64,000 bases of DNA from an uncultured Dokdonella sp. (GCA_934526015.1 CAKSZY010000012.1:5730-69729); one strand, 5' to 3'. Shown: positions 8,084 through 16,088, counted from the first letter of the stretch. A program made the numbers and translations. The notes: a model not told the origin generated them from the letters alone.

Positions 8084-10588
8084 ATGAGCGCAGGCAGCCC
8101 CGCCCACCGTCCACCGAGCGCGTTCCGGCGCGCCGCCGAGTCCCTCGTGTTCGGCAACCGGCCGATCGTGCTGGCGCTGTTCGCGCTGGCGACGATCGTG
8201 TTCGCCTTCTACGCCGCGCAGCTGCGCGTCGATGCGGGATTCAAGAAGCAGATCCCGCTCAAGCACGAGTACATGCAGACCTTCATCGACTACGAACAGG
8301 AGTTCGGTGGAGCCAACCGCGTGCTGATCGCGGTGATGGACAAGAACGGCGACATGTTCAACCTGCCGTTCTTCCGGACGATGGAGAACATCACCCAGGA
8401 CGCGAAGAACATCGACAGCGTGGACGAGGCGCGCGTGCGCTCGATCTTCACGCCGAACGTGCGCTTCGTCGAGGTGGTCGAGGACGGTTTCGCCGGCGGC
8501 AACGTCATCCCGCAGGAGTTCACCCCGAACAGCGAGGGCTTCGAGAGCTCGCCCGAGCAGTTCGCCACGATCAAGGCCAACATCGAGAAGGCCGGCATCG
8601 TCGGCCGCCTGGTCGCCAAGGATTTCTCCGGCGCGATGATCTGGGTCGACCTCGTCCCGGAGAATCCCGAGCAGGGCGTCAAGGTCGACTACAACCGCAT
8701 CGCCGAACAGCTCGACGACATCCGCGCCAAGTACGAGAACGAGCACACCACCGTCGCCATCATCGGCTTCGCCAAGATGGTCGGCGACATCACCGCCGGC
8801 GCGAAATCGGTGATCTGGTTCTTCGTCCTCACCATCGCCTTCACCTGGCTGCTGCTGTTCATCTATTCCTCCTCGGTCAAGCTCGCGACCCTGACCGTGT
8901 TCTGCGCGCTGGTCTCGGTGGTGTGGATGCTCGGCGCCCTGCGCCTGCTCGGCTTCGGCATCGATCCGATGAACATGCTGACGCCGTTCCTGATCTTCGC
9001 CATCGCGGTCAGCCACGGCGAGCAGATGATCAACCGCTTCCGCGGCGAGATCTTCTTCGGCGGGCTGGAGGAAGGCACGCCGGAAGAACTCGCCACGCGC
9101 AGCGGCGTCGATCCGCTGACCGCCGCGCGCAATGCCTTCCGCGCCATGCTCGTGCCCGGTGCGGTCGCCCTGATCGCCGGCTGCGTCGGCTTCGCCGCCA
9201 TCCTCGTCATCCCGATCCGCATCATCTTCGAGCTGGCGATCACCGCCACCGTCGGCGTCGCCCTGACCATCCTCACCGACCTCGTCCTGCTGCCGGTGCT
9301 GCTTTCGTACACGAAGCTGCGCAACCTGCCGCGCAAGCGCGCCTACCGCCTGCGCCAGCTGACCCAGTTCGACAAGCTGTGGACCGTGCTGGCCCGCTTC
9401 AGCAAGCCGGTGCCGGCGGCGATCATCCTCGTCATCGGCATCGCCGCATGGTTCTTCGCCGAGCGCCACGGCGAGAAGGTCATGATCGGCGACGCGCAGA
9501 TGGGGGTCGCCGAACTGCGCCCCGACGCGCGCTACAACCGCGACGCCATCCTCATCAGCGACAAGTTCGCCCTCGGCGTCGACATCCTCAACGTCATCGC
9601 CGAGGCGGCGCCGTCCGCCTGCACGATGAGCTACCCGACCATGGAACTGGTCGACCGCTTCGCCTGGCACCTCGGCAACGTCGAGGGCGTCGCCCAGGTG
9701 ATGACCCTGCCGATGGCGGCGAAGATCGTCAACGCCGGCTGGAACGAGGGCAACATCCGCTGGCGCGTGCTGCCGCGGGACGCCGACACCCTGCGCCTCG
9801 CCACCCAGGGCTTCGAGACCGACAGCGGCCTGCTCAACGCCGACTGCAGCGCCATGCCGATCATGGCCTTCCTGACCGACCACCGGGCGACCACGATCGA
9901 CCGCGTGGTCGGCGCGGTGAAGCAGTTCCGCGACGACAACAAGGCCTGGGCCGGCGGCACCGTCAACCTGCGCGAGGTGCTGGCCGAAAAGGAAGCCGCC
10001 GGGATCGCGCCGGAACCCGGCGAGCCGTTCGTCAACCTGCGCCTGGCCACCGGCAACGTCGGCGTCATGGCCGCGATCAACGACGAGGTCCGTGCGGTCA
10101 AGCGCCTGATCCTCTACATGCTGTACGCGGCCGTGTTCCTGATGTGCCTGCTGAGCTTCCGCAGCGCGCTGTCGGCACTGTGCATCGTGCTGCCGCTGGT
10201 GCTGGTGACCGAGCTCGGTCATGCATTGATGGTGTATCTCGACATCGGCATGAAGGTGAACACGCTGACCGTGGTCGCCCTCGGCGTCGGCATCGGCGTC
10301 GACTACGCCATCTACATCTTCGCCCGCATGCGCGAGTCGCTGCTCGCCGGCAAGCCGCTGACCGAAGCCTACTTCGCCTCGCTGAAGACCACCGGCATTG
10401 CCATCTTCTACACCGCCCTCACGCTCGCCGTCGGCGTGTTCACCTGGGTGTTCTCCGACCTCAAGTTCCAGGCCGACATGGGTGTCATGCTGACCTTCAT
10501 GTTCGTCGTCAACATGCTCGCCGCGATCATCTTCCTGCCGGCCCTGTGCCGCTGGCTGTTGCGGCCGCTGGAGAAGGTGACGACCTGA
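8084..10588 (+). CDS. RND superfamily (MMPL-type) exporter
   Basis: The 834-residue protein shows the RND plan: one N-terminal helix (VLALFALATIVFAFYAAQL), a large periplasmic loop, a block of five to six helices (from about residue 240), another helix plus loop (from about 440), and a final helix block. It is a single-chain MMPL/patched-type transporter that moves hydrophobic compounds using the proton-motive force. The acidic GIGVDYAIYIFARMRES segment in the second block matches the family's proton-relay helix region. It starts 10 bp after the YCF48 gene and ends the operon. With DUF1302, DUF1329 and the lipoprotein it makes a complete inner-to-outer-membrane route. The cargo is unknown. 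Confidence 0.9.
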   Translation: MSAGSPAHRPPSAFRRAAESLVFGNRPIVLALFALATIVFAFYAAQLRVDAGFKKQIPLKHEYMQTFIDYEQEFGGANRVLIAVMDKNGDMFNLPFFRTMENITQDAKNIDSVDEARVRSIFTPNVRFVEVVEDGFAGGNVIPQEFTPNSEGFESSPEQFATIKANIEKAGIVGRLVAKDFSGAMIWVDLVPENPEQGVKVDYNRIAEQLDDIRAKYENEHTTVAIIGFAKMVGDITAGAKSVIWFFVLTIAFTWLLLFIYSSSVKLATLTVFCALVSVVWMLGALRLLGFGIDPMNMLTPFLIFAIAVSHGEQMINRFRGEIFFGGLEEGTPEELATRSGVDPLTAARNAFRAMLVPGAVALIAGCVGFAAILVIPIRIIFELAITATVGVALTILTDLVLLPVLLSYTKLRNLPRKRAYRLRQLTQFDKLWTVLARFSKPVPAAIILVIGIAAWFFAERHGEKVMIGDAQMGVAELRPDARYNRDAILISDKFALGVDILNVIAEAAPSACTMSYPTMELVDRFAWHLGNVEGVAQVMTLPMAAKIVNAGWNEGNIRWRVLPRDADTLRLATQGFETDSGLLNADCSAMPIMAFLTDHRATTIDRVVGAVKQFRDDNKAWAGGTVNLREVLAEKEAAGIAPEPGEPFVNLRLATGNVGVMAAINDEVRAVKRLILYMLYAAVFLMCLLSFRSALSALCIVLPLVLVTELGHALMVYLDIGMKVNTLTVVALGVGIGVDYAIYIFARMRESLLAGKPLTEAYFASLKTTGIAIFYTALTLAVGVFTWVFSDLKFQADMGVMLTFMFVVNMLAAIIFLPALCRWLLRPLEKVTT

Positions 10589-10786
10589 CCTTGTCGGTTC
10601 CGGGTGCGAGCGTCGTCGAAGCCCCGCGGCGCCGCATCCGGTGGCGCTGTGCATGGCAAGGCCGTCTCGGGCGCGGGCTCCACCGTGCGCGAGCCCCCTG
10701 CATCACGCTCGAAGCCGAGCGTCCAATGCCGAACTTGCCGCCGAGTGAAGCCGGTGCCGGCATGAGGACTCCTTGCGTCCCGCGTC

Positions 10787-10816
10787 TTGCAATCCTGCCG
10801 GGGGGGGGGGTACGGT
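10787..10816 (+). promoter_or_regulatory. Promoter with 11-G homopolymer spacer (candidate phase-variable)
   Basis: TTGCAA (10787-10792) and TACGGT (10811-10816) are 18 bp apart. Eleven consecutive G residues (10800-10810) fill the end of the spacer. Slipped-strand changes in this tract would change the -35/-10 distance, as in known phase-variable promoters. The rest of the 266-bp gap after the RND gene shows no gene. The -10 hexamer is a weak consensus match. Confidence 0.5.
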
Positions 10817-10854
10817 GTCCGAACAGGGGCCAACGTTGAAATGGAGATTCGTGA

Positions 10855-11334
10855 ATGAAGATCGTGAATGCTTTGGCGGCGATGGGTTTTGCTTCAGCGC
10901 TTTCGATGGCCCTGCCCAGCCTGGCAGCCAGTGATGGCATCTTGTTCGAGGATGGAGACACCACGTTCTGGGGACATTCCGATGGAATCCGGTGCACGGG
11001 CTTGTGCATCAAGTCCGAGCGTCGCGGCAACAGCGTGATATCGCAGGTGTACGATCCGGCCGGCAGGTTGCGCCAGACAACCATGCACGATCTGGTGTCC
11101 GAACGAAGTGCAAAGGCGAGTGCCGGATTGATCGAGGTGCGCTTGCCGGCTCCTGGTGTGGTTGAAGTCAACGAACCCAACCCGCCACCGGGCGGCACCG
11201 GACCCGTCACGGTTACACAAGTCTTCAACACGACGACTGGATGGACCGTCATCGTGTTCACTTTCCACTTCTCGAACGGGCTGTTGGTGCGCGTCGATTA
11301 CTCCTCGACGATATTCAACAACATGCCCGAATGA
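10855..11334 (+). CDS. Small secreted protein of unknown function
   Basis: I do not recognise this 159-residue protein. It starts with a clear Sec signal peptide (NALAAMGFASALSMALPSLAA) and the mature part is polar and beta-rich. It has a Cys pair in RCTGLCIK, a proline/glycine linker (NEPNPPPGGTGP) and a C-terminal strand pattern. The ATG at 10855 has a GGAGA site 7 bp upstream. Codon use is noticeably less GC-biased than in the neighbouring genes, hinting at recent acquisition or relaxed selection. It is alone in its transcription unit, behind the poly-G promoter and before a GC-rich hairpin. Confidence 0.75.
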   Translation: MKIVNALAAMGFASALSMALPSLAASDGILFEDGDTTFWGHSDGIRCTGLCIKSERRGNSVISQVYDPAGRLRQTTMHDLVSERSAKASAGLIEVRLPAPGVVEVNEPNPPPGGTGPVTVTQVFNTTTGWTVIVFTFHFSNGLLVRVDYSSTIFNNMPE

Positions 11335-11458
11335 CGTCGTTTGGATGAGGCCATGGTGCGCCTCGTTCACACGAGTCATTTTTCCGGATGTCGGTCGCCG
11401 GCCATTTCCCGCAGGTGTGTGGCGCTCGGCGATTTCGACTTTCCTGACACGTGCCTGG

Positions 11459-11478
11459 GCGGCCCCGGACGGGGCCGC
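11459..11478 (+). terminator. GC-rich stem-loop downstream of the secreted-protein gene
   Basis: GCGGCCCC (11459-11466) pairs with GGGGCCGC (11471-11478) across a GGAC tetraloop. Only CTTG follows rather than a T-run, so termination strength is uncertain. It separates the plus-strand gene from the convergent minus-strand genes. Confidence 0.5.
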
Positions 11479-11520
11479 CTTGCGGCAAACCCGCGTCCTC
11501 CATGAGCCCCGGAGCGAGGA

Positions 11521-11856
11521 GCCTACGGCACCGGCATCGCCGGTGGCGAATACGCGAGCGTCGTGCCGAGGAACCACAGCAGGAACAGCACGATCGGCAG
11601 GTGTACGACGAGCTGCACGAACGAGTAGCCGACGATGTCGCGCGCGCGCAGGCCGATCACGCCGAGCAGGGGCAGCATCCAGAACGGGTTGATGAGGTTC
11701 GGCAGCGCCTCGGCGGCGTTGTAGATCTGCACGGCCCAGCCGAGGTGGTACTGCAGGTCGTTCGCGGCCTGCATGACGTAGGGCGCCTCGATGATCCACT
11801 TGCCGCCGCCGGACGGCACGAAGAAGCCGAGGATCGCCGAGTAGATGCCCATGATC
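11521..11856. repeat. 336-bp direct repeat, copy A (duplicated atoE 3' end)
   Basis: This segment repeats 12590-12925 at an offset of 1069 bp. I could find only two mismatches, both near the left end (in the last codons of the gene). Identity starts abruptly at GCCTACGG and ends abruptly after ATGATC. The two copies bracket the vapBC pair. Confidence 0.95.
11523..11856 (-). pseudogene. Truncated atoE-like C-terminal fragment
   Basis: On the minus strand this encodes the last 110 or so residues of the short-chain fatty acid transporter found intact at 12592-14013, from IMGIYSAILGFFVPSGGG to the stop codon. One residue differs (Ala for Val near the C-terminus). The frame stays open upstream to 11903, but that part (MDGDHLNLRG...) is unrelated and has no ribosome site. 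A fragment with only two or three of the roughly twelve membrane helices is not expected to transport. It is the remnant made when the 3' end of atoE was duplicated. Confidence 0.9.
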
Positions 11857-11884
11857 CGGAGCAGGCTCCGCGCGCCACGCAGAT

Positions 11885-12292
11885 TCAAGTGGTCGCCGTC
11901 CACAGCCGCAACGGCACATGCCGCGCCGCATGCGTGAAGTCGCTGTCGGTCGTGAGCAGCGTCAGGTCGTGGGCAATGGCCAGTTGCACGATCAGGGCGT
12001 CGGCGCCAGCGAGTTGTACGCCTCTTTCGCGCAGCGATCGTTGCAGCCGCGCTGCAGCGATATGGTCGTCGAGCGTGGCGGCGACGAAGTGCAGCGCGGC
12101 AAATACTTCGGCCACGGCGTCGGCGTCTCGCGACGACGCCAGGCCGTAGAACAGTTCCTGCGCGATGACGCCCGACACGGCAACCTGGTCGTCGCCGCCG
12201 AGGAAACGTTGCAAGGCTTCGACTTCAGGTTCGGATGCGGGGCCGTTCCTGCGGAACAGCAACGACCAAACGCTGGTATCGACCATCACCAT
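11885..12292 (-). CDS. vapC: VapC-family PIN-domain ribonuclease toxin
   Basis: The 135-residue protein is a canonical PIN-domain endoribonuclease. The four acidic metal-binding residues are visible: Asp5 (VDTSVW), Glu46 (AQELFYGL), Asp98 (GADALI) and Asp116/Asp118 (TTDSDF). Family members cut tRNA or rRNA and stop growth unless bound by VapB. It follows vapB with only a 3-bp gap, as is usual for translationally coupled TA pairs. The start could be ATG 12292 or ATG 12286. The gene lies between the two copies of the atoE 3' end, suggesting that it arrived together with that duplication. Confidence 0.93.
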   Translation of the reverse strand: MVMVDTSVWSLLFRRNGPASEPEVEALQRFLGGDDQVAVSGVIAQELFYGLASSRDADAVAEVFAALHFVAATLDDHIAAARLQRSLRERGVQLAGADALIVQLAIAHDLTLLTTDSDFTHAARHVPLRLWTATT

Positions 12293-12295
12293 GGT

Positions 12296-12517
12296 TCAGC
12301 GGCGTGCATGCTTGCGGTCGCGCGCGGTCCGGTCGGCCTTGTGCTCGTAGCCAGGATCCCATGTCAGCTTGCCGACATGTTCGAGGATCCTGGCCTGCTC
12401 GCGACGGGCGATGAACTCCTGCAAGGCACGGGTGACCGCCGCCTTCTTGGTTTTCTCTCCGCTCAGGGCAAAGGCGTGTTCCAGCAAGTCCGGGTCGAGG
12501 GCGAGATTGGTGGCCAT
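12296..12517 (-). CDS. vapB: VapB-family antitoxin
   Basis: The 73-residue protein starts MATNLALDPDLLEHAF and continues ALSGEKTKKAAVTRALQEF. This matches the type II VapB antitoxins whose N-terminal half is a ribbon-helix-helix-like DNA-binding unit; the charged C-terminal tail (HKADRTARDRKHARR) would wrap the toxin. ATG 12517 is chosen because a perfect AAGGAGG lies 7 bp upstream; an upstream in-frame start at 12544 has none and would run through that site. VapB is expected to neutralise the neighbouring VapC and repress its own operon. Confidence 0.9.
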   Translation of the reverse strand: MATNLALDPDLLEHAFALSGEKTKKAAVTRALQEFIARREQARILEHVGKLTWDPGYEHKADRTARDRKHARR

Positions 12518-12525
12518 CGGGGGCC

Positions 12526-12576
12526 TCCTTACACAAGGACTCACACAACACTACGCCGGTCCAGCATTGGCGGCAA
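12526..12576 (-). promoter_or_regulatory. vapBC promoter with overlapping inverted repeat
   Basis: On the minus strand TTGCCG (12576-12571) and TAGTGT (12553-12548) are 17 bp apart, giving the TA pair its own promoter inside the inserted segment. An inverted repeat TCCTT-ACAC-AAGGA (12526-12539) lies between the -10 box and the start codon and overlaps the ribosome site. It is a plausible site for VapB/VapBC autorepression, inferred from position. Confidence 0.45.
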
Positions 12577-12589
12577 GCCGGGCAAGCGC

Positions 12590-12925
12590 GCCTACGGCAC
12601 CGGCATCACCGGTGGTGAATACGCGAGCGTCGTGCCGAGGAACCACAGCAGGAACAGCACGATCGGCAGGTGTACGACGAGCTGCACGAACGAGTAGCCG
12701 ACGATGTCGCGCGCGCGCAGGCCGATCACGCCGAGCAGGGGCAGCATCCAGAACGGGTTGATGAGGTTCGGCAGCGCCTCGGCGGCGTTGTAGATCTGCA
12801 CGGCCCAGCCGAGGTGGTACTGCAGGTCGTTCGCGGCCTGCATGACGTAGGGCGCCTCGATGATCCACTTGCCGCCGCCGGACGGCACGAAGAAGCCGAG
12901 GATCGCCGAGTAGATGCCCATGATC
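12590..12925. repeat. 336-bp direct repeat, copy B (within intact atoE)
   Basis: This is the parental copy of the repeat at 11521-11856. It covers the last 334 bp of the intact transporter gene and two bases beyond. The sequence between the copies (11857-12589) contains vapBC, its promoter and no other gene. Confidence 0.95.
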
Positions 12926-14013
12926 ACGGCGAAGCTGTCGTGCGAGGCGATGCCGACGAAGAGTTCGGCGAGATGGTGGGCGACGGTTTCGCCGCCGACG
13001 CCCTTCGCCGTGGTCAGGATCGCCGCGATCGACCCGTACAGCGGGAACTGGATCAGCACGCCGGTCGTGCTCGGCACCGCGCGGGCGACCGCGTCGAGGA
13101 AATGGCGCGGACGCCAGTGCAGCAGTGCGCCGAGCATGAGGAACAGCAGGTTGTAGGTGTTGAGCCCGGAGATGGCGACGATCGCCGGCTTGGTGCTGAA
13201 CTCGTGCACGAGCCAGCCGGCCGCGAGCACGGCCAGCAGCACGGTCAGGATCGGGCTGTATTCGAGCCATTCGCCGGGACGCGAACGCACGGTCGGCGCG
13301 CGCTCCGGCTCGTCGAGATCGACCGCACAGGCGCGCGCGTCGCGGGCGTTGGCCGCGGTCGGTGCGGTCATGAAGGCGACCGCCAGCGAGACCAGGATCA
13401 GCACCGCGGTCAGGCCGATCGACTGCCAGAGGAAGATCGTTTCGGAAAACGGAATGACGCCGGTGATCGGCAGCAGGCCGGGCGGAATGCTGGCCGGGTT
13501 CGCCTGCAGTTGCGCGGCGGAGGAGGACAGTCCCATCGCCCAGACGGCACCGAGGCCGAGATAGGCCGCCGCGCCGGCGGCGCGGTAATCCATGCCGAGC
13601 GATTCGCGGCGACCGAGCGCGCGCACCAGGAGGCCGGCGAAGACGAGGCTAAAACCCCAGTTCAGCAGCGAGGCGAGCATGCTGACGAGGCCGACCCAGC
13701 AGACCGCGCCGCGGCCCGTTTTCGGCACGCGCGCGAGTCGCTCGATGATGCGTGCGGCCGGTGCCGAGCTCGCCACCACGTAGCCGCCGATGACGACGAA
13801 GGCCATCTGCATGGTGAACGGGATCAGGCTCCAGAAGCCGTCGCCGAAGGCCTTGGCGACCGCGCTGGCCGGCGCGCCGGCGATGAACGCTGCGACGGCG
13901 ACGACCACGACGGCGAGCGCGGCGAACACCCAGGCATCGGGGAACCAGCGCTCGGCCCAGGCCGAGCAGCGCAGGGCGAAGCGTGCGCTCCAGTGGTCGC
14001 GTGAAGGATCCAT
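12592..14013 (-). CDS. atoE: AtoE-type short-chain fatty acid transporter
   Basis: The 473-residue protein has around twelve hydrophobic helices and matches the AtoE/short-chain fatty acid transporter family, which imports acetoacetate, butyrate and similar acids. Recognisable segments are FWSLIPFTMQMAFVVIGGYVVA, the GLLPITGVIPFSETIF loop and the FVPSGGGKWIIEAPYV motif late in the protein. ATG 14013 is used because it starts the conserved sequence and follows GGAG; the frame stays open further upstream without family similarity. The 3' end was duplicated together with vapBC, leaving this copy full-length. Its start lies 11 bp downstream of the stop of the VIT-like gene, so the two may be co-transcribed. 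Confidence 0.9.
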   Translation of the reverse strand: MDPSRDHWSARFALRCSAWAERWFPDAWVFAALAVVVVAVAAFIAGAPASAVAKAFGDGFWSLIPFTMQMAFVVIGGYVVASSAPAARIIERLARVPKTGRGAVCWVGLVSMLASLLNWGFSLVFAGLLVRALGRRESLGMDYRAAGAAAYLGLGAVWAMGLSSSAAQLQANPASIPPGLLPITGVIPFSETIFLWQSIGLTAVLILVSLAVAFMTAPTAANARDARACAVDLDEPERAPTVRSRPGEWLEYSPILTVLLAVLAAGWLVHEFSTKPAIVAISGLNTYNLLFLMLGALLHWRPRHFLDAVARAVPSTTGVLIQFPLYGSIAAILTTAKGVGGETVAHHLAELFVGIASHDSFAVIMGIYSAILGFFVPSGGGKWIIEAPYVMQAANDLQYHLGWAVQIYNAAEALPNLINPFWMLPLLGVIGLRARDIVGYSFVQLVVHLPIVLFLLWFLGTTLAYSPPVMPVP

Positions 14014-14024
14014 CTCGACTCCGC

Positions 14025-14723
14025 TCAGTTGAACACGCGGCCAAAGGCGTGGCCGATCAGCGCGGTGGCGGTCATCGCCAGCGAACTCCACAGCAGCACG
14101 CGCACGGCGCCGCGGAGGGCGCGGGCGCCACCGGCGCGGGCCGCCAGCGCGCCGAGCACACCGAGGCAGACCAGCGACGCGGCCATCACCCCGGCGACCA
14201 CGGCATGCGCCGGCAGCAGCAGGAAGGTCAGCAACGGCACCAGCGCGCCGACGGAAAAGGCGAGCGCGGAGGCGGCCGCGGCCTGCAGCGGACGCGCGAC
14301 CAGTTGCGGGGTGATGCCGATGTCGTCGCGCGCATGCGCGGCGAGGTCGTCGTGGGCGGTGAGTTGCTCGGCCACCTGACGGGCCAGCGCCGGATCGAGT
14401 CCGCGTCCGATGTAGATGGCGGTCAGTTCGTCCAGCTCGCGTTCGGGGTGTTCGTCGAGGGCGCGACGTTCGATCGCGAGGTCGGCCTTCTCGGCGTCGG
14501 CCTGGGAACTGACCGAGACATACTCGCCGGCGCCCATCGACAGCGCGCCGGCGACCAGCGCCGCAGTGCCGGCCAGCAGCACGTCGTTGTGACCGGCCGC
14601 GGAGGCGGCGACGCCGACGATCAGGCTGGCGGTCGACACGATGCCGTCGTTGGCGCCGAGCACGGCCGCGCGCAACCAGCCGGAACGACCGGACTTGTGG
14701 GTTTCCGCATGACCTCCTCGCAC
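14025..14723 (-). CDS. VIT1/CCC1 family iron/manganese transporter
   Basis: The 232-residue protein matches the VIT family: the start region HAETHKSGRSGWLRAAVLGANDG is followed by IVSTASLIVGVAA, MGAGEYVSVSSQ and a cytoplasmic ferritin-like Glu-rich loop (ERRALDEHPERELDEL), then three more helices. These proteins move Fe2+ or Mn2+ across a membrane, detoxifying excess metal. The start is uncertain. GTG 14723 has AGGGGAG upstream and gives the family's usual N-terminus, while GTG 14777 is also in frame. A stronger ribosome site precedes an out-of-frame ATG at 14710, which is reported as a finding. Confidence 0.88.
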   Translation of the reverse strand: MRGGHAETHKSGRSGWLRAAVLGANDGIVSTASLIVGVAASAAGHNDVLLAGTAALVAGALSMGAGEYVSVSSQADAEKADLAIERRALDEHPERELDELTAIYIGRGLDPALARQVAEQLTAHDDLAAHARDDIGITPQLVARPLQAAAASALAFSVGALVPLLTFLLLPAHAVVAGVMAASLVCLGVLGALAARAGGARALRGAVRVLLWSSLAMTATALIGHAFGRVFN

Positions 14724-14837
14724 ATCGACTCCCCTGGCGGCCTCCCGCGCGCCGTTGCCGTTACCCCTGCGCTGCACAGTCGGCCATCGCGAGGATTCCC
14801 GACCGGCAGCCTTCCCCCTTCCCCCTCGCCGCTTCCA

Positions 14838-15302
14838 TCAATAGGCGATGTGGAGGCGGCGCATGATCTTGCCGGTCAGCCAGGCGGGGCCGATCAGCAG
14901 GTAGGCGAGGTCGGTGAAAAACGACGGCCGCGCACCTTCGATGATGTGGCCGATGAACTGGCCGATCCAGGCGACGACGAACACGCCGCCGGCGAGCCAC
15001 AGCAGGTCGACCGGGCCGAGCACGCGGTACAGGTATTCGGTCAGCAGGCCGAACACGGCGAACACGATCAGCATGGCGAAACCGATCGGCTTCGACATCT
15101 TCCAGTAGAACGCGAACGCGGCGACCATCGCCATGCCGGCCCAGAAGCCCGGCCGGCCGAGTGCCGCCGGCACCGGGATCACCCACAGCGCGGCGATCAC
15201 CGCCCACAGGATCAGCGGCACGCAGACCCAGTGGATCAGGCGGTTGGTCGGATGACGGTGGTCCCGGGCGTAGTTGCCGAACCAGTCGTGCACGCTGCGC
15301 AT
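14838..15302 (-). CDS. Mpo1-like (DUF962) membrane protein
   Basis: The 154-residue protein has the DUF962 signature: HDWFGNYARDHRHPTNRLIHW near the N-terminus, followed by four membrane helices and the second conserved block WIGQFIGHIIEGARPSFFTDL. The conserved histidines in these blocks bind iron in yeast Mpo1, a dioxygenase acting in alpha-oxidation of 2-hydroxy fatty acids. The bacterial members are presumed to act similarly on hydroxylated lipids, but this is inference. ATG 15302 follows a GGGAG ribosome site; the longer open frame upstream lacks family similarity. It stands alone between the VIT-like and J-domain genes. Confidence 0.87.
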   Translation of the reverse strand: MRSVHDWFGNYARDHRHPTNRLIHWVCVPLILWAVIAALWVIPVPAALGRPGFWAGMAMVAAFAFYWKMSKPIGFAMLIVFAVFGLLTEYLYRVLGPVDLLWLAGGVFVVAWIGQFIGHIIEGARPSFFTDLAYLLIGPAWLTGKIMRRLHIAY

Positions 15303-15389
15303 GGTGCTGCTCCCGCAATGGCTGCTGTCAGTGTAGTGAGCCGCACGAGGGCGGCGAAAGGAGCGGCGCAACAGTCGCCGCTCCGCGGA

Positions 15390-16088
15390 TCAGTCGCGCG
15401 GCGCCGGCTCCGGCTGCGGCGCGCGGGCGATGCGCAGGCTGCGCAGCGGCGAGCTGTACCACTCGGTGACCCGGCCCTGGTCGAAGCGGATCCACGACGG
15501 GCCGTACTCCCAGCGGTGGTCGTTGCGGCTTACCGGCTCGCCCTGGATCCGCAGCACGTCCTCGGCACGCATGCCGACATGGATGCCGCCGCTGCGCACC
15601 GCCGGCGGCCCGGCCGGCGCGCTCGTGCGGGTCGCCACCGGCACCGGTTCGGGTGCGAGTGCATCCTCGAGCGCGGCGAGGCGCGCCAGCAGCCAGGCGA
15701 ACAGGCCGATCACGGCGAAGGTGCCGAGCCACAGGCCGAAGCGCATGCCGCCGCGTCCGCTGCCACCGCCGGCATCATCCGCCGCCGGCATCGGCGCCGG
15801 CGCGCCCATCGACGGCGGAGAGGCGCCATTGCGGCCGGTCGAGAGCGGCGTGCTCGCCCCCGGCAGGCGGCCATGTTCGCGATGGAAACGGATCGCCGCA
15901 TCGTAGAGACGGGTCAGCCGGGCGAGCTGATCCTGGGCGAGGTGCTGCGAGATCGGATCGTCACCGTGGCGGTCCGGATGCAGGGTCGACACGAAGCGCC
16001 GGTAGGCGAGCTTGAGCTCGTCCACGCTCGCATTCGGTTCGAGACCGAATTCCTGGTAAAGCCGCATGAAATCGACGCCACGCGTCAT
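15390..16088 (-). CDS. Membrane-anchored J-domain protein
   Basis: The 232-residue protein begins with a J domain (about residues 8-75) containing the HPD triplet (STLHPDRHG) needed to stimulate Hsp70 ATPase. A Ser/Pro/Gly-rich linker follows, then one transmembrane helix (GLWLGTFAVIGLFAWLLARL, about 120-140). The outer part carries a short domain reading GGIHVGMRAEDVLRIQGEPV and WEYGPSWIRFDQGRVTEWY, like the SmpA/OmlA or DUF2845 fold. The arrangement suggests recruitment of DnaK to the membrane under control of a periplasmic domain. The start is ATG 16088, or ATG 16067 directly before the J domain; neither has an ideal ribosome site. Confidence 0.8.
   Translation of the reverse strand: MTRGVDFMRLYQEFGLEPNASVDELKLAYRRFVSTLHPDRHGDDPISQHLAQDQLARLTRLYDAAIRFHREHGRLPGASTPLSTGRNGASPPSMGAPAPMPAADDAGGGSGRGGMRFGLWLGTFAVIGLFAWLLARLAALEDALAPEPVPVATRTSAPAGPPAVRSGGIHVGMRAEDVLRIQGEPVSRNDHRWEYGPSWIRFDQGRVTEWYSSPLRSLRIARAPQPEPAPRD

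Noticed and set aside
11523..11903. Second functional atoE-like gene
   Set aside because: It encodes only the C-terminal quarter of the protein, and its upstream part is unrelated sequence without a ribosome site.
12518..12544. Longer vapB starting at 12544
   Set aside because: The extension has no ribosome site and would contain the AAGGAGG that serves ATG 12517.
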